Shown: piece after piece, positions 10,506-22,229 of the stretch
Layout: the number at the start of each line of letters is the position of its first letter
How positions within the stretch are numbered: the stretch's first letter is position 1
DNA from: Eutreptiella sp. 'Long Island Sound 2002'
Lineage: Eukaryota > Euglenozoa > Euglenophyceae > Eutreptiales > Eutreptiaceae
DNA: 64,000 nucleotides
Direction of reading: 5' to 3'
Assembly: GCA_964036045.1 (NCBI GenBank)
Contig: OZ038383.1
Coordinates: 11,734,430 to 11,798,429, forward strand
Notes under the pieces: generated by a model
What the model saw: only the letters and a program-made list of their open reading frames with translations
Told to the model about the DNA's origin: nothing
Database searches by the model: none
Translations under genes and position numbers: made by a program

Positions 10506-11345
10506 TTAGACGGCTGAACCCCCACACAGATACAATGGACTTCTCCGGCCTGGAAACCTCTGCCGGAGAATAAATTGACATGAGGTTTTGCACATGGTGT
10601 GCGGGGGAAAAAAAGATAGAGGGTATATAGCAATGCAGGCAATAAAAATTGCACAGTTACATGATAAAAGCAATATTAAAATTTTATGCCAAGAATGGGT
10701 AAAATGCAGAGCAAATGCAAAAAAGATGGAAACACGTTTGTTTTCTTCGAACACGGTTTTATCTGAAAAGGGAAGCAAAAATACTACACGTGCTACTGGT
10801 TGCAGACGGAGCTGAAGAAGTAAGTGTGCTGGACTAAGGTGTGCCTAACACTTTAGAACGAAGTTGCCTTCCAAAATTTCGGAAGGCGAAGGTGTCTTCC
10901 GAAATTTCGGAAGGCGAAGGTGTTCCTAACCCTAACCCTTCCGAAATTTCGGAAGACACCTTCGCCTTCCGAAATTTCGGAAGGCAACTTCGTTCTAAAG
11001 TGTTAGGCACACCTTAGTCCAGCACACTTACTTCTTCAGCTCCGCCTGCAACCAGTAGCACATGTAGTATTTTTGCTTCCCTTTTCAGATAAAACCGTGT
11101 TCGAAGAAAACGAACGTGTTTCCATCTTTTTTGCATTTGCTCTGCATTTTACCCATTCTTGGCATAAAATTTTAATATTGCTTTTATCATGTAACTGTGC
11201 AATTTTTATTGCCTGCATTGCTATATACCCTCTATCTTTTTTTCCCCCGCACACCGTGTGCAAAACCCCATTTCAATTCATTCTCCGGCAGAGGTTTCCA
11301 GGCTGGAGAAGTCCATTGCATCTAGGTAGGGGTTCAGCCGTCTAA
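10506..11345. repeat. 840-bp near-perfect palindrome (foldback-type element)
   Basis: Two arms of about 410 bases are inverted copies with only scattered mismatches. They run from TTAGACGGCT at 10506 to AGCCGTCTAA at 11345. The centre consists of repeated short palindromes (TTCCGAAATTTCGGAA) around a small loop with CCTAACCCTAACCC at about 10925-10938. Open frames on both arms mirror each other and show no known domain, so they are by-products of the symmetry. No clear target duplication is seen outside the termini. It could be a foldback transposon or the product of an inverted duplication. Confidence 0.85.
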
Positions 11346-11499
11346 GATCAATGTGGAAGGCCCAGAAGCAAGTATAGAGTTTCACGGGTCTCTGCAAGTA
11401 GTAGTGTAGTGCAAGTAGTGTAGGAAAGAGGGATGCCAAGCTTGGGTAACATGATTTATGGATATCTCTTACCATCACCCACAATCCCTGCTATCCGCA

Positions 11500-11690
11500 G
11501 CTACACATCCCTCTTATCCACACCCATGCATCCCTCTTACACCTCTTACACACACCCAGGCACACCTCCTGCCTACACCCATAGATGGCTCTTACCCAGA
11601 CCCATGCCTCCTTCGTACCCACACCCACATATCCCTCTTACCCACACGTATGCACCCCTCTTGTCCACACCTATGGGGATGCTAACCCTA
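11500..11690. repeat. Degenerate minisatellite, copy 1
   Basis: Repeats of roughly 22-24 bases built on CCACACCCATGCATCCCTCTTA, degenerate. The same family recurs at 12495-12730. Confidence 0.8.
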
Positions 11691-11929
11691 CAGTGTGCCC
11701 TGCAGCTTGCAATTTGGGTAATTATCATGGAGCAGGGGAAACTGTATTTTTTTGGATTGTACTTTTGAATGGGGAGTGGTTATTGCAACATTTTATCCGT
11801 TTTGAGTATTGTGCCTTGCCATTGTGCTTGCTTGACCTACTTCCTTCACCCAAAATTGAGGAAAATTAAGGCGGTGCTAATTACCCGATTTGGTCCGCCC
11901 AATATCGTGAGGATTGACCTCCTGTGGCC

Positions 11930-12121
11930 GGAGAACACTCACCCAAGTAAGATCTACCCACTCCAATCATTTCCTGACGCTAGAGTCGATCTTGGGGAAA
12001 AACAATTTTTGGGACGCCTTCATACATGGTCCTATGAGCCATTCCTTAAGGGTCCAAGATCGACTGCAGCGTCATGGGAGGGTGGGAGTGGGTAGATCTC
12101 ATTTGGGTGAGTGTTCTCCAG
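11930..12121. repeat. Inverted repeat with 65-70 bp arms
   Basis: Arms at about 11930-11996 and 12052-12121 start with GGAGAACACTCACCCAA and contain GATCTACCCACTCC and GTCGATCTTGG in the same order when one is reverse-complemented. About 55 bases separate them. This is a small foldback or MITE. I did not find a target duplication. Confidence 0.75.
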
Positions 12122-12494
12122 GGGGATGATTATTTCTTTACGAGCCTGTTGGGTGGTCCCCAAGGGGGACCATCTCGACAGCTTTCGTTTAGGTAGTTTT
12201 CTTAATTCAGATTCTGTCGAATTGGTTTCAAATTATTACAGATTTCTTACAAAATCTACAAACGGGCTTGAATCTACCAAATACATAAGGATGAATCATG
12301 TTTTAAGGAGTTTTTTTTTTTTTTCAAGGTTCCAAATTCTTGACTTTACAAAGATTCTTGTGTTTGAGTAGGCGATGTTGTTCTGGACGTTGCGCTGCGC
12401 GTGGGCGCGGAGGCGATCCACCCTGGCTGCGGGTTTCTCTTGGAAAACATGGACTTACCCTTACCCGGCGGCGCCCGCGGTGTACAGTAAGTGC
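12122..12494. other. No gene seen
   Basis: AT-rich spacer with a T run near 12310 and a small GGTCCCCAAGGGGGACC palindrome near 12152-12168. Confidence 0.4.
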
Positions 12495-12730
12495 TTCCTA
12501 CACGTTCCTCTAACCCACACCCATGCATCCCTCTCTCACACACACGCCTGCATCGGTGTTACCCGCACACATGCATCACCCTCACCCGCAGCCACGCATC
12601 CCTCTTACCTAGACCCATGCATTCCTCTGACCCACATCCAAGCATGCCTCGTGCCCCTACCGACATATTTCTCTGACCACATGCGTGCATCCCTGATCCG
12701 CAGCCACATATCGCTGTCACACTACAATGA
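12495..12730. repeat. Degenerate minisatellite, copy 2
   Basis: Same ACCCACACCCATGCATCCCT family as 11500-11690, on the same strand, with about 10 degenerate units. Confidence 0.8.
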
Positions 12731-13179
12731 TGCATGTAGTTGGCTGATAGAATCAGTGGATAATGTGCCACAACAGCTGTGTTATCTTTTCATCTGCTTT
12801 TTTTTTTTATTCACCACGCCTCATTACAGCTCGCAACCATTCTTCCATTTTTGACCGCAATCTTCACCACAACTCACACTCCATCTTCGCTGCACTTAGA
12901 GCCTTCTTTCTAATTTTTCTGACTCAGCAAAAACCTTACCTGAATATTAAAGCCAAACTGTGCTCTACTGCTTAGGTGTGGCTGACGAGTGTGCCGTGCT
13001 GTGGCTGCTGTAGACCCTGGAAAAAAGGAGTGCATGCCTCGATGATGATCAAGTGAGTCCACAAGATGGGGTCGTGCATCCCCTTGAAGGGGAGTCTTTG
13101 GATGCAGCACAATTCGCTGTTGCGCAGGGACAGGATGACAGCAAAAACACTTGCAAGTCAGTGACCGCTGGACAGTTGG

Positions 13180-13575
13180 TTTGAGAGTGTGTGAGTATGT
13201 GCATGCGTGAGTGAGTGGGTGACAGAGAGAGTGAGTGGAGTGGAGTGGAGTGGAGTGGAGTGAAGGGGTGGGATGGGGTGGGTTGAACGAGTGAGTGAGT
13301 GCCTGCATGCGTGAGTGAGTATTTGAGTGAGTGAGCGAGTTGGTGTGCTCGTGTGTGTGTGTGTGTGTGTGTGCGTCAATCGTGTGTGTGTGCATGCGCG
13401 CGTGTGTGTGTGTGTGTCCGACATGCCGTTTGTTAGACGCTGCATCTGACGCTGCTGTGCAGTTGATGAACACTCAGGCTGTTTTGAACCTGTTTGTTGC
13501 GTACACCGCGCACGTGCGACTGTGCGTGCGCGAGTACGTGTGTGTGCGTGCGTGTGTGTGTGGGCGTGTTGTTTA
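13180..13575. repeat. GT/GAGTG simple-sequence region
   Basis: Contains (GAGTG)n at about 13230-13262, stretches of GAGTGAGT, and (GT)n runs near 13345-13372 and 13400-13418. Open frames through it encode only Cys/Val or His/Thr repeats and are not genes. Confidence 0.9.
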
Positions 13576-16500
13576 GCGTGCAGAAGGTTGTTGTGTTTAG
13601 CGGGGCTGGAAATGTCACAGCCCAATGAGCTCCTTTGGGTGTCTGGACCGGGCAGGCCAAGGGTCGCAAGGGCAGCATTTAAAACAAGGGTAACTGCGAG
13701 GAGCTAGGGACCAGGCGTCGGTGTCACGCGCAGAAGGAAGGTCAGAATCAGATTCAAGGATAATGCCGTTCTTGCTTCCATCGTGTCCTTCCCTCTTGCC
13801 TTCCCTGTTCACAATCCCTGGTTGGTTCGGATGCCCTGGGAGAGCCTGCGTATTGGGGCTCCACACCAGCCAGTGAGCACGGGCCTCCTGCACTGTGGCT
13901 GGGTTGTCTTTCCAGCAAATTCATGCAACTGAAACCAAATCTTGGTCCCTGTCAACCGGTGCCTTGTCATCGTCGCTGACAGGAGCATTGCAACGGGGTA
14001 TCCAGTACGGGCACCAGTCTGCAAGCATAACGCACTATTTGCACAAAGCACCTGCACAGAACACCAACACACATAAAAACATATTTGCCGCACATGTCTG
14101 CAGAGTGACACTCACGGGGCCCTACTTGCGCTGTTTATCCAATCTGTCACCACGTCTGCCATATCTATTATTCCTTTGGCTACCTATCTGCCTATCACCG
14201 CATCCATTCCCCCCAGAACCACTGGGGTGTCCGATGTGGCCCGCTAGCATATCCGATTGTTGAGTGTGTTGCCAGGTCCGATGGATCTGGTGCGGTTCTC
14301 GGGGATTCGAGAGTGCCTCATGATTCCCGTGCTTGTCTTTCTTCCCTTGTGTTCACCGCATCCCTACCTGGTTCAGCCGGCGTTTTGAGTTTTCTCCTCT
14401 AGGGCTGGGGCGAGATTCAGGGCTAAGATCAAGTTGAGGCTGCTAGTGTCGGCTCGTCTGGGACTATCGGCATTGCTTGCGTTGCGGTAAGTTGATGGGA
14501 GAGGCGTAAGTGAAGCGAGCCTCGACAACGTGGCAGAATGGGCTTCCAGTTGGGATTGGGGTTTTGGATGAGGGCCAGGGTAAGGCCAGGGTTTCTGAAA
14601 GAGTGACTCCAGGGCATATTGATGAAAAGTCTCAGAGGGTTTCTCCGGCCTTGTAATCAGCAAACAGCAGCAGAAGCCATATGCCATATTCTCTATTTTT
14701 TCACGCTCAATGCGCACCTGCAATTATATGTCACAGGGTAGAGCGTACATTGTCCTTGAGTTTATATACCTGCGCACTCCATGGTGGTGCATTGCACCGG
14801 ATCTGTATGCCTTGCTGTCAGGTTGGGCCCCAAGGTGACTGGCCTCCGCAGCATGGCGTGGCTGCAGCATGTTGGGTCTCATGAGGTGTGGTCTGGCATG
14901 CTGAAAACTGTGGCTCAGAACATTCTTCACATTGCAATGTGCGGCATGCTGTGCATCATGGTTTACTGCATGTCAGGCATCACAGTGTACAGTGTGCCGA
15001 ACAATGTGGCAAACGGCATGCTGGACATTGTGAACCTCAGCCTGCCGGACCCTGTTCTTTGGCCACCTTCGACACACCAGCATTACCTTAATGGTCTTTT
15101 GGGGAATTGCCACTGGGGACTCTCACCCAGGGCTGGTGTTCTGCAGATGGCTGCAGGCACAGCAGTCGTGTCAGCAAACGCTCTGCGTGGTATGTGGAAC
15201 GGAATGCAAATCATACAGATGACTTGGTGGAAGAGGACGCAGCCGGCATGTGAAATGCCATGCTGCGCGATTTTCTGTGTGTGAGTGCCAAGCAACTGTA
15301 TGCATTCCGCAGTAGTTTCTACTGCGTCTTGCTCACTGACCAAAAATGTGCAGTGCATCGCCAGTCTTTACTGTGAGCAGTCAGCAGCAGTGCCGGCCCT
15401 CTGCACGGCAGATGGTAATGCTCTAGAGGCTGCTTCTGCCTTTCTTTCTTCTCCCAAGACTTATGCCTCTTACTTGTAAGGCCAAGGCACAGGGCCCTAG
15501 TTTAAAGTGCCTATGTACGAGGAGGTGCCTCCTTCCAGTCGCAGCCTGCTTCCTTGTGTTTCCCGGGGCTTCTGAGTGATATTTGACCAATGTGATGTCA
15601 AACTAGCTCTGGCTCATGGTAGGAGTTGCCCGGGAAGTGCTGCTGCCCAGATGTATGCTTGGGATATACCAGAACCAAGTCTCTGCAGCCCATATTTACC
15701 ATGTTAGTCCCCAGAACAGCCCAACAATCCCCTGCTGCTGTGCCAAGCAACATACACCATCTGAAATCTTGCAGATAATGCCCCGCACTCACCAATTCTG
15801 CCCTCTAACACCTCTGTTCCCCCGGTCTGACGTATCCCTGCCCCTGGCACCACATTATACCCTTGGAGACCTGCTTGGGGAGAACACTTTGGGTTGTGCC
15901 TATAAAACAGACCTCAGCAACCTCCACCCCAGAGCTCCTTTGGGGGTGAAGGCGGTTGCGATTAAGGGGTTGCTCCCTGATCCACCCTGCTGGGGTCTGT
16001 GACTCTTTACCTGCATAAGCGCTAACCTCTGGCCTGGGCCAAGGTTGGTGCATTAGCAACGCGTATCTGCACAGCCAATCCAATGCTCCAGCATGATTAC
16101 CTTCCCCTCACACCCCTCCCCTGGCTGTCCCAACACAGTTTCCTGCCTGTCTGCATGTACTCTGGTGCTGAGCCGCAGCTGAAGGCAGTACCCCCTAAAG
16201 TGGATGGACATGCCTCCCAACACCAATGCCAAAACCCTAACAACCCCAAGCATCCTGCTGCAGCCCAAATTCAAGCGACTGTTACAGCTATTTTTCATTT
16301 ATGATCATGGGAAAGGGGATTTTTGCAGAGCATTTGGAAATGCTGATGGGCTTTCAGAGCTGTAGTGTCAGATTTTGAAGAAACAGTTTTGAAGAAACAG
16401 AGAAGATGGTCGCAGTTTTGGCTACTCCTTGGATGCCCCTCACTTGGGGTCGGTGGGAGGATACGGGCCTATACCCGCCCCAACCCTTCTCCCTATGGCC

Positions 16501-16800
16501 ACCGGCAGTGGCGGGCATGGGCACACCTTCTGCACAATCTACCCCATCCGTGCCCTGTGTCTGCCACAACATTCTTTCCTGATCCCACGATCAATGTGCC
16601 TTCCCACAGTCTTTCAATCTTGGCCTGGGGGATGCATCAGTTTTGTTCTGCCCTACGTGTCCAGTGCCAAAGGCAAAGGGATGGTATCCTGCAATGTGCT
16701 GCAGTTGTGATTTTGCCCTCAACTGACTTGTAACAATTGGGGTCTGTTGAGGAATTGCCACTGTATTAGCATCTTGATGCACATGATTCTGCATGTATAT
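13576..16800. other. No recognisable gene
   Basis: Several open frames of 100-170 codons occur on both strands (for example 14781-15284 on the plus strand) but none shows a known domain, biased codon use or a partner copy. Introns could hide short exons. I see nothing supportable. Confidence 0.4.
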
Positions 16801-16805
16801 GTACA

Positions 16806-16960
16806 TATATACATGCACATGCACATGCACATGCACCTGCACCTGCCTGCACCTGCACCTGCACATGCACATGCACCTGCCTGCACCTGCACCTGCACAT
16901 GCACATGCACCTGCCTGCACCTGCACCTGCACATGCACATGCACATGCACACGTATGCAC
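16806..16960. repeat. Minisatellite with 34-bp higher-order unit
   Basis: ACATGC and ACCTGC hexamers are organised in a 34-base unit (ACCTGCCTGC followed by two ACCTGC and two ACATGC) present three times from about 16841, with extra ACATGC on both sides. Confidence 0.9.
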
Positions 16961-16992
16961 TGCGCATCTACATCCATGCCCTTCTACCATGA

Positions 16993-17110
16993 TAGTAGTT
17001 ATACTGGTAGTATTAGTAGTAGTCGTAGTAGTAGTAGTATTGTAGTATTCATACTAGTAGTAGTACTGGTAGTAGCAGGGGTAGCAGTAGTAGCAGTAGT
17101 AGTACTGGTT
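16993..17110. repeat. AGT trinucleotide repeat
   Basis: Imperfect (AGT)n/(TAG)n over about 115 bases. Confidence 0.9.
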
Positions 17111-17464
17111 GTTCGTATTCGCATTCCCAGCAAAAAGCCAACACCATGTTCATTTTTGCAGCCACCCACTATTCACAGTCTCAGCTTCAACACAGTATTC
17201 AAATCCTGTGGTTTTGCTGATAAAGTGTACTTTTGTACTATATTCCATTCTGAAGGCCAATACCAACGCTTTGACACCCTGCAGTTGAGTGTGAAATTGC
17301 TTGGTTTGTGCCTAAAGCAGACCAACTATGATTTGTGCAAATGCGCTTTGTGCCTGCTAGCATTCTGAAGCTCTGTCAACCCGCACCAGCAGCACTAGCA
17401 TTGTTCAAGGGAATTTTTTTGTGCGCCACTTGCCACAGCGCTGTGCCTCCTGGTGAATACCAAG

Positions 17465-17860
17465 AAACCCCCCACTTTGCACCCCCAAACCCCCCTTTCT
17501 GGTGCAAAATGCCCCCCCCCCCCCCCGGCAAAAATGTACCCCAAAACCCCAAAATGTACCAGAAAACCCACCAGGGGGGTTTTTTTGGTACAATTTTTTT
17601 TTGGTTTGGGGGTTTTTTGGTACATTCCAGGCGGGTTTTTGGTATTTGGCGGTTTTTTTTGGTGGATTTGGGTTTTTTTGGTACATTTTGGGGGTTTTTG
17701 GTACATTCCAGGGGGTTTTTTGGTACATTTCGGGGGGGGGGGGGTTTATGGTAGGTTTCTTTGGGGGGTTTTGGTACAACAAGGGGGGTTTATGGTACAA
17801 TTCAGGGGGTTTCAAGTACACATCTAGGGGTTTTCAGTACATTTTGTCTGGTCAGTTTCT
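17465..17860. repeat. G/T-rich tandem repeat built on GGTACATT
   Basis: A unit of about 20-30 bases, GGGGTTTTTTGGTACATTYC, recurs about ten times. C-rich strands precede it (17515-17530). Several runs of four or more G on one strand make G-quadruplexes possible. No coding function. Confidence 0.85.
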
Positions 17861-18004
17861 GAGATTTTTTTTTAATAATTAATTGATTGATAAATAATTT
17901 TGAGTGGGTGGGGTGTGGGAGCCCAGGCAGGGTGTTAGGTGCATCCTCAGAAGTGATAGCCCCCCCCCCCCCCAGCCCCCCAAATCGTATGCCCAGGTCT
18001 AGCT

Positions 18005-19045
18005 TTGCTTGTAGTGCGTGTGGCTGGTCCATTCAGCCAGATTTCAGGCATGGAGGTACGAGAGGGAATGGAAGGTCATGGAATTAAATGTGAGTGTCTT
18101 TTCAGTGTTTTGCTTGGGTGCAGGAGGGGGTGTGAGTTGTACAAAGTGGTGGAAAGGAGCAAACCCTGCGGCAACCCATTCCGGGTTTTTCAGTATGAAA
18201 ATAGGCAACCAAGTTGGCTTTTTGGTACACAACAGTCCACAAGTGTAGCAGACATGTGGAAGACAGCTCTTTTTTTTTTTTGGGTAGAAAGGGTGTTTTT
18301 GTTCGTGCATTGGATTTGTGGGGGTCCATTCCGGAAACATCAATACGGTTTTCATTTGGTACAGAGGGGTTTTTTGTGCATCCTGCCCCCCCTTTTCATG
18401 GTGACTTTTGTCACACATTGGATTTACAAAGGTTGGGAATACTGTGCAATGTGTGCATGCGGAGCAGGCACGGTTTGTGTACTAGCGCTATTCCGTGAAC
18501 CTGCCTACCTACTTGACACAGTAGCACATGTGTTTCCAAACTTCCGAAGGAATGACATGCTAACCAAGGAGGTGGACCGCCATCGAGCAGATTGGAAGAC
18601 ATGGGTAATGGGACCCTACGCCAGGGTACTGCGCCAGAGTGATACGTACAAGAGGGATGTAGAAGAATGGGAAATCAGCATGCATGCGTCTCGTATGGCG
18701 CTACCAGTAGGGTGTAGGCTTGCTGATGGGTCGCCAGCTGATATCTTTTCTCATGCAAAAACCGGTACACCGTTGGAGATACATGCTGTGCGGAGGNNNN
18801 NNNNNNNNNNNNNNNNNNNNNNNNNNNNNNNNNNNNNNNNNNNNNNNNNNNNNNNNNNNNNNNNNNNNNNNNNNNNNNNNNNNNNNNNNNNNNNNNNNNN
18901 NNNNNNNNNNNNNNNNNNNNNNNNNNNNNNNNNNNNNNNNNNNNNNNNNNNNNNNNNNNNNNNNNNNNNNNNNNNNNNNNNNNNNNNNNNNNNNNNAGCT
19001 ATTCTGAATCAAAGGCTGCTTCAGGCTTCTGCCAGCCAAAAGTGA
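18005..19045 (+). other. Long open frame of unknown product, split by gap
   Basis: A frame is open for 264 codons up to the run of N and resumes for 16 codons after it, if the gap length is right. The stretch from about 18480 (FREPAYLLDTVAHVFPNFRR, MLTKEVDRHRADWKTW and on to EIHAVRR) has a balanced composition like real protein. The first half is rich in Phe/Trp/Cys from T runs and is less convincing. I do not recognise the family. It may be a transposase or host exon. Confidence 0.3.
18797..18996. other. Assembly gap (200 N)
   Basis: A run of exactly 200 N, a common placeholder length, so the true distance is uncertain. Confidence 0.99.
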
Positions 19046-20559
19046 AATCTTTGGACACAATTTGTTCGTGATTAGTCCCCAAACGTCAAAGGAGGACACA
19101 TCATTGACTTTTGGCCACACATCAAACAAGTCATTCTCACTCAACGTCTAGACTTCCATCTCCCTTACTTGCAATGCAGCAAGCTACCTAAACTCAGAGG
19201 GTGTGGTATGTATCTCTCTCTTTATTACGAAGCTGTGATCATTCGCTAACATGATGACTACGGCATCTTGCAACACACCCCGAACACGCAACCACTGCCA
19301 ATACGTCATGGAATTTTTAGTGGACTTGACTTTTTGTCAGCCACGGGTATGTAGCCTCCTACAATCACCCTTTTTGTTTGGCAGCCACTCGACGGTGGGG
19401 GGTTCCGTCTCCGCCATAGGTTTTCCCAGGTGAAAGGCCTCCCTTAAGGGCGACCGTCCCCTTCATGGGCGACCATCTTGGTTCCTCGGGGTCCGACCCA
19501 CGCCTAGGCCGTCCCTCTCTCACCTGGCCGTGCGGTTGGATGAGTTGCCTGCAGGCGGGGCCCTGTGTCGGTGCACCAGCGAGAAAATCGAACCGCCACA
19601 AGGCCACTCCCAACCTCGCAAACAAATGTTTATCGTAGAAATGCACCACCATCACGTTAACTACAAAGTCAATCTGTGACAGCTTTGCCTCCAGCCACTT
19701 GCACGCAATGATCTCAGAAGATAACAAATTCTATTGTTTTGTTTTTCAGATCAAGCCCACCTCCCCCGTCCCAACGGGTTGGGTGGTTCCTTTGAATGAA
19801 TAAACCAGTTTAATAAGGTCACACACACGTTGACACACTTTTTAAAGTATCACAATGTCGTCAGGGTCCTTCCAGCCCAATGAGATCCATGTGGCTACTT
19901 ACAATAACGCACAGGCTATTGACAATACTATATAGGGCAGGCGTGGCTTGCCGTGCTTCCACTGCGGGCTACATTGGACTGCGTAGGGCTTAATGCTGAC
20001 CTTGTCTGATCCGGCTTCCTTCTCGCTACAAACTAACGAAGCACACCTATCACATGGATCACCAACATCACAACATTTGATTTGAGTGCAGTAGAACCTT
20101 CATTTAGGGGAGAGCTACCTGCGGTCACCCTCACCGGCCGTCACCTTCACGGTGGCGAAGGCACCAGATTGCTACAAGGGTATGTGGGGTCTACCAAAGC
20201 TGTAGCCTGTGTCGGTTGCCGCAAGATTTGTATTTGTTGGGGTGAATGTTGTTTATCAGCAACTTGCATTGTTGCATACAAGTGGTAGGTACGGCAAAAG
20301 TTATAGATTTCAAACCTCTTGGTGCATCAGATGGCTCAAACCAGGAAATGCTCTGCTATATTCATGGTACGTGTCTTGGAGTTTGGTTTGTTTGTTTGCG
20401 TTTGTGCGTGGGTTCATCGGTGTCACTGTTCTTTGTTCATTGGTTAATTTGTAGGCACAAACACAGGGTACAAACTCAAAGCACTGATTTCATGTACTCG
20501 GCTATAGAATGATTGTTTGCTGGACACACGTGTGGCTAGGTTGTGCCATGCTGTTTACC
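19046..20559. other. No recognisable gene
   Basis: Mixed-composition sequence with no supported open frame. The GC-richer part at about 19385-19600 stands out, with many GGCGACC/GGTCGCC-like words, but resembles nothing I know. Confidence 0.4.
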
Positions 20560-20790
20560 TTAGGCGGCCGAAACAGGTACACATTTGTACCATGGTGTCC
20601 GCAAATTTGGACTACGTAGTTTGCCTCATTCACCTGCTTTTTGCCGAGGGAAACTTTAAGCAGTCCGCTTTTTGGTCCAATTACCCCCAAAAATGCATGT
20701 TTTCGGCCCAAAAACTTAGGCGGCCGAAGCAGGTACGCTTTTGTACTGGGGTGTCTGCAAATTTACTATAGGTAATTTGCCAGATTTGCC
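20560..20790. repeat. Two direct copies of an AGGCGGCCGAA block
   Basis: The block CTTAGGCGGCCGAA(A/G)CAGGTAC followed by TTTGTAC, GGTGTC, GCAAATTT and a T/A-rich tail occurs at about 20559 and again at about 20715, 155 bases apart. Confidence 0.7.
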
Positions 20791-21053
20791 TACTTTTTTT
20801 AACCACAAAATCTGACTACTCAGTTTTTTGGCCCAATCACCCACATAATTGCATCATTTTCCTCCCAAAAAGGTCTCACAAATTTTGCTATTTCACCCCC
20901 TTTTCTGTAAAATGCACCATAATTTGGGGGTTCTTGAACTAGAAAACCTTGCTTTTTGTTGTTCTCCTCTCCATGCTTTTTTGTCCTATCTTAAATTGCA
21001 CTTTTTATGCCGGTGGTTTCCAAAATGCCGTAAAAGGGTACCATTTTCCTATT

Positions 21054-21316
21054 CGTATTGCGAGGCCTCGCAATACGAGACATAATACAATGTAATTCGT
21101 TCTTATTACACACAGCTTCAGATCATTCAGAAACAAGCAAAAACAGAATGCAGAGTATCAATACATTCTGTGCGTCGACACGTGACGCTTTCGGAATGCG
21201 AGGCCTCGCAATACTGACCGCTGCCTTAGGGTCAGTATAATCGTCATCTCCAGATGATGCTTCTGAAAACAGAGCTGAAATGGTGAATTGCCTAATCTGG
21301 AATGCGACGCCTCGCA
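21054..21316. repeat. Cluster of three GCGAGGCCTCGC palindromes
   Basis: A perfect 24-base palindrome centred on GCGAGGCCTCGC occupies 21054-21077. Related 14-base palindromes lie at 21197-21210 (perfect) and 21303-21316 (one mismatch). The flanking bases differ. Confidence 0.8.
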
Positions 21317-21440
21317 ATGCGAGACGACACATCACGAAAAACAGGGCAACAACGCCCTTCAGGGCTTCTTCTTCTTCTTCAATCCCGCTGCCAACATCCT
21401 ACTCCTCGACGTCGATCCCACTACTGTTCCGGGATCCGGA

Positions 21441-22189
21441 TGCAATAGGGTTGGCTTTCCCCCTTTGGGTTACCCCCCATGGCATCGGTCCCAAGACCGA
21501 TCCAAGCCCCCCACACACACAACATACCCTTGGGGTGAGATGCAGTAGATCCTAGGGGTGCTGAATTACTCCTTTTCTGGCCTGGTGCGCGCGCGACATA
21601 AATCGCGATCGGGCGTGAGCCTACTGAGTTTTAATTTTCCAATTCTGATTTCTGTGGGTCTGAATTAACGGGATCGTGAATTTCTGTGGTTTGGGACCCA
21701 TACATTTTGATTGGTGCTTTTGGTTTGGTCTGAGGAGCTGATTTTGCCGTTCACACATGTTAGAGGTCCGACACACACGAATCTTTGTCGCCATAGCGTT
21801 GCTCGTTGTGTATGGCACTCCATTCCGTCGCTTTGGTATTAGTAAAAAATTGAGTGTCTGTTTGTTGTGCTCTTGTTTGTATGTTTGCTTATCCATTTCA
21901 TAGATAAGTATAAGATGACATTATGTAAGGTTCATTGTTCGAATGTTATGTGATACCCTATGTGAGAGACGTTCAACAAGGATCAAGACCAAGTGTGGAA
22001 AGTGTCTTTGCTCGCCTTTGTCATTGTGCATTTACTTTGATTGAAGTTTGTGGTGTCCATCCATGTACCATGCTAAAGAATAGACATCCTTGGTCATTGG
22101 CAAGTTGGAACTTTTGGATTTTGAGTTCAAAAATTTCAAAATATCATTGGGAGAAAGTTTTTTGACTTGACCAACATGGAAGATCCGTA
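21441..22189. repeat. Dispersed 0.75-kb repeat, copy 1
   Basis: Runs from TGCAATAGGGTTGGC to GGAAGATCC and matches 50656-51400 almost base for base. It contains GCGCGCGACATAAATCGCGATC and an AT-rich second half. No coding potential. It may be a solo LTR or the terminal region of an element not otherwise present. It abuts the satellite on the right. Confidence 0.85.
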
Positions 22190-22229
22190 CAATCACATAC
22201 TTATCTTAGGGTGGAGATGGATGGAATTG

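Noticed and set aside
10506-11345. Mirrored 75- and 90-codon frames as a gene pair
   Set aside because: Both copies follow from the inverted repeat; no domain, and only one or two mismatches, so no sign of coding selection.
11500-12730. CRISPR-like regular repeats
   Set aside because: Degenerate short tandem repeats without unique spacers; eukaryotic minisatellite.
12910-13625. His/Thr-rich open frames on the minus strand
   Set aside because: They are translations of GT/GAGTG simple repeats.
14111-16304. Several 90-170 codon frames as host genes
   Set aside because: No recognisable domains, no splice-consistent continuation and no homologous copy in the window.
16591-16992. Cys/Ala/Gly and His/Thr/Cys-rich frames on both strands
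   Set aside because: By-products of the ACATGC/ACCTGC minisatellite in all frames.
17395-17882. Frames rich in Pro/Lys or Gly/Phe/Trp
   Set aside because: Generated by the G/T-rich tandem repeat; all frames are open because the repeat lacks stops.
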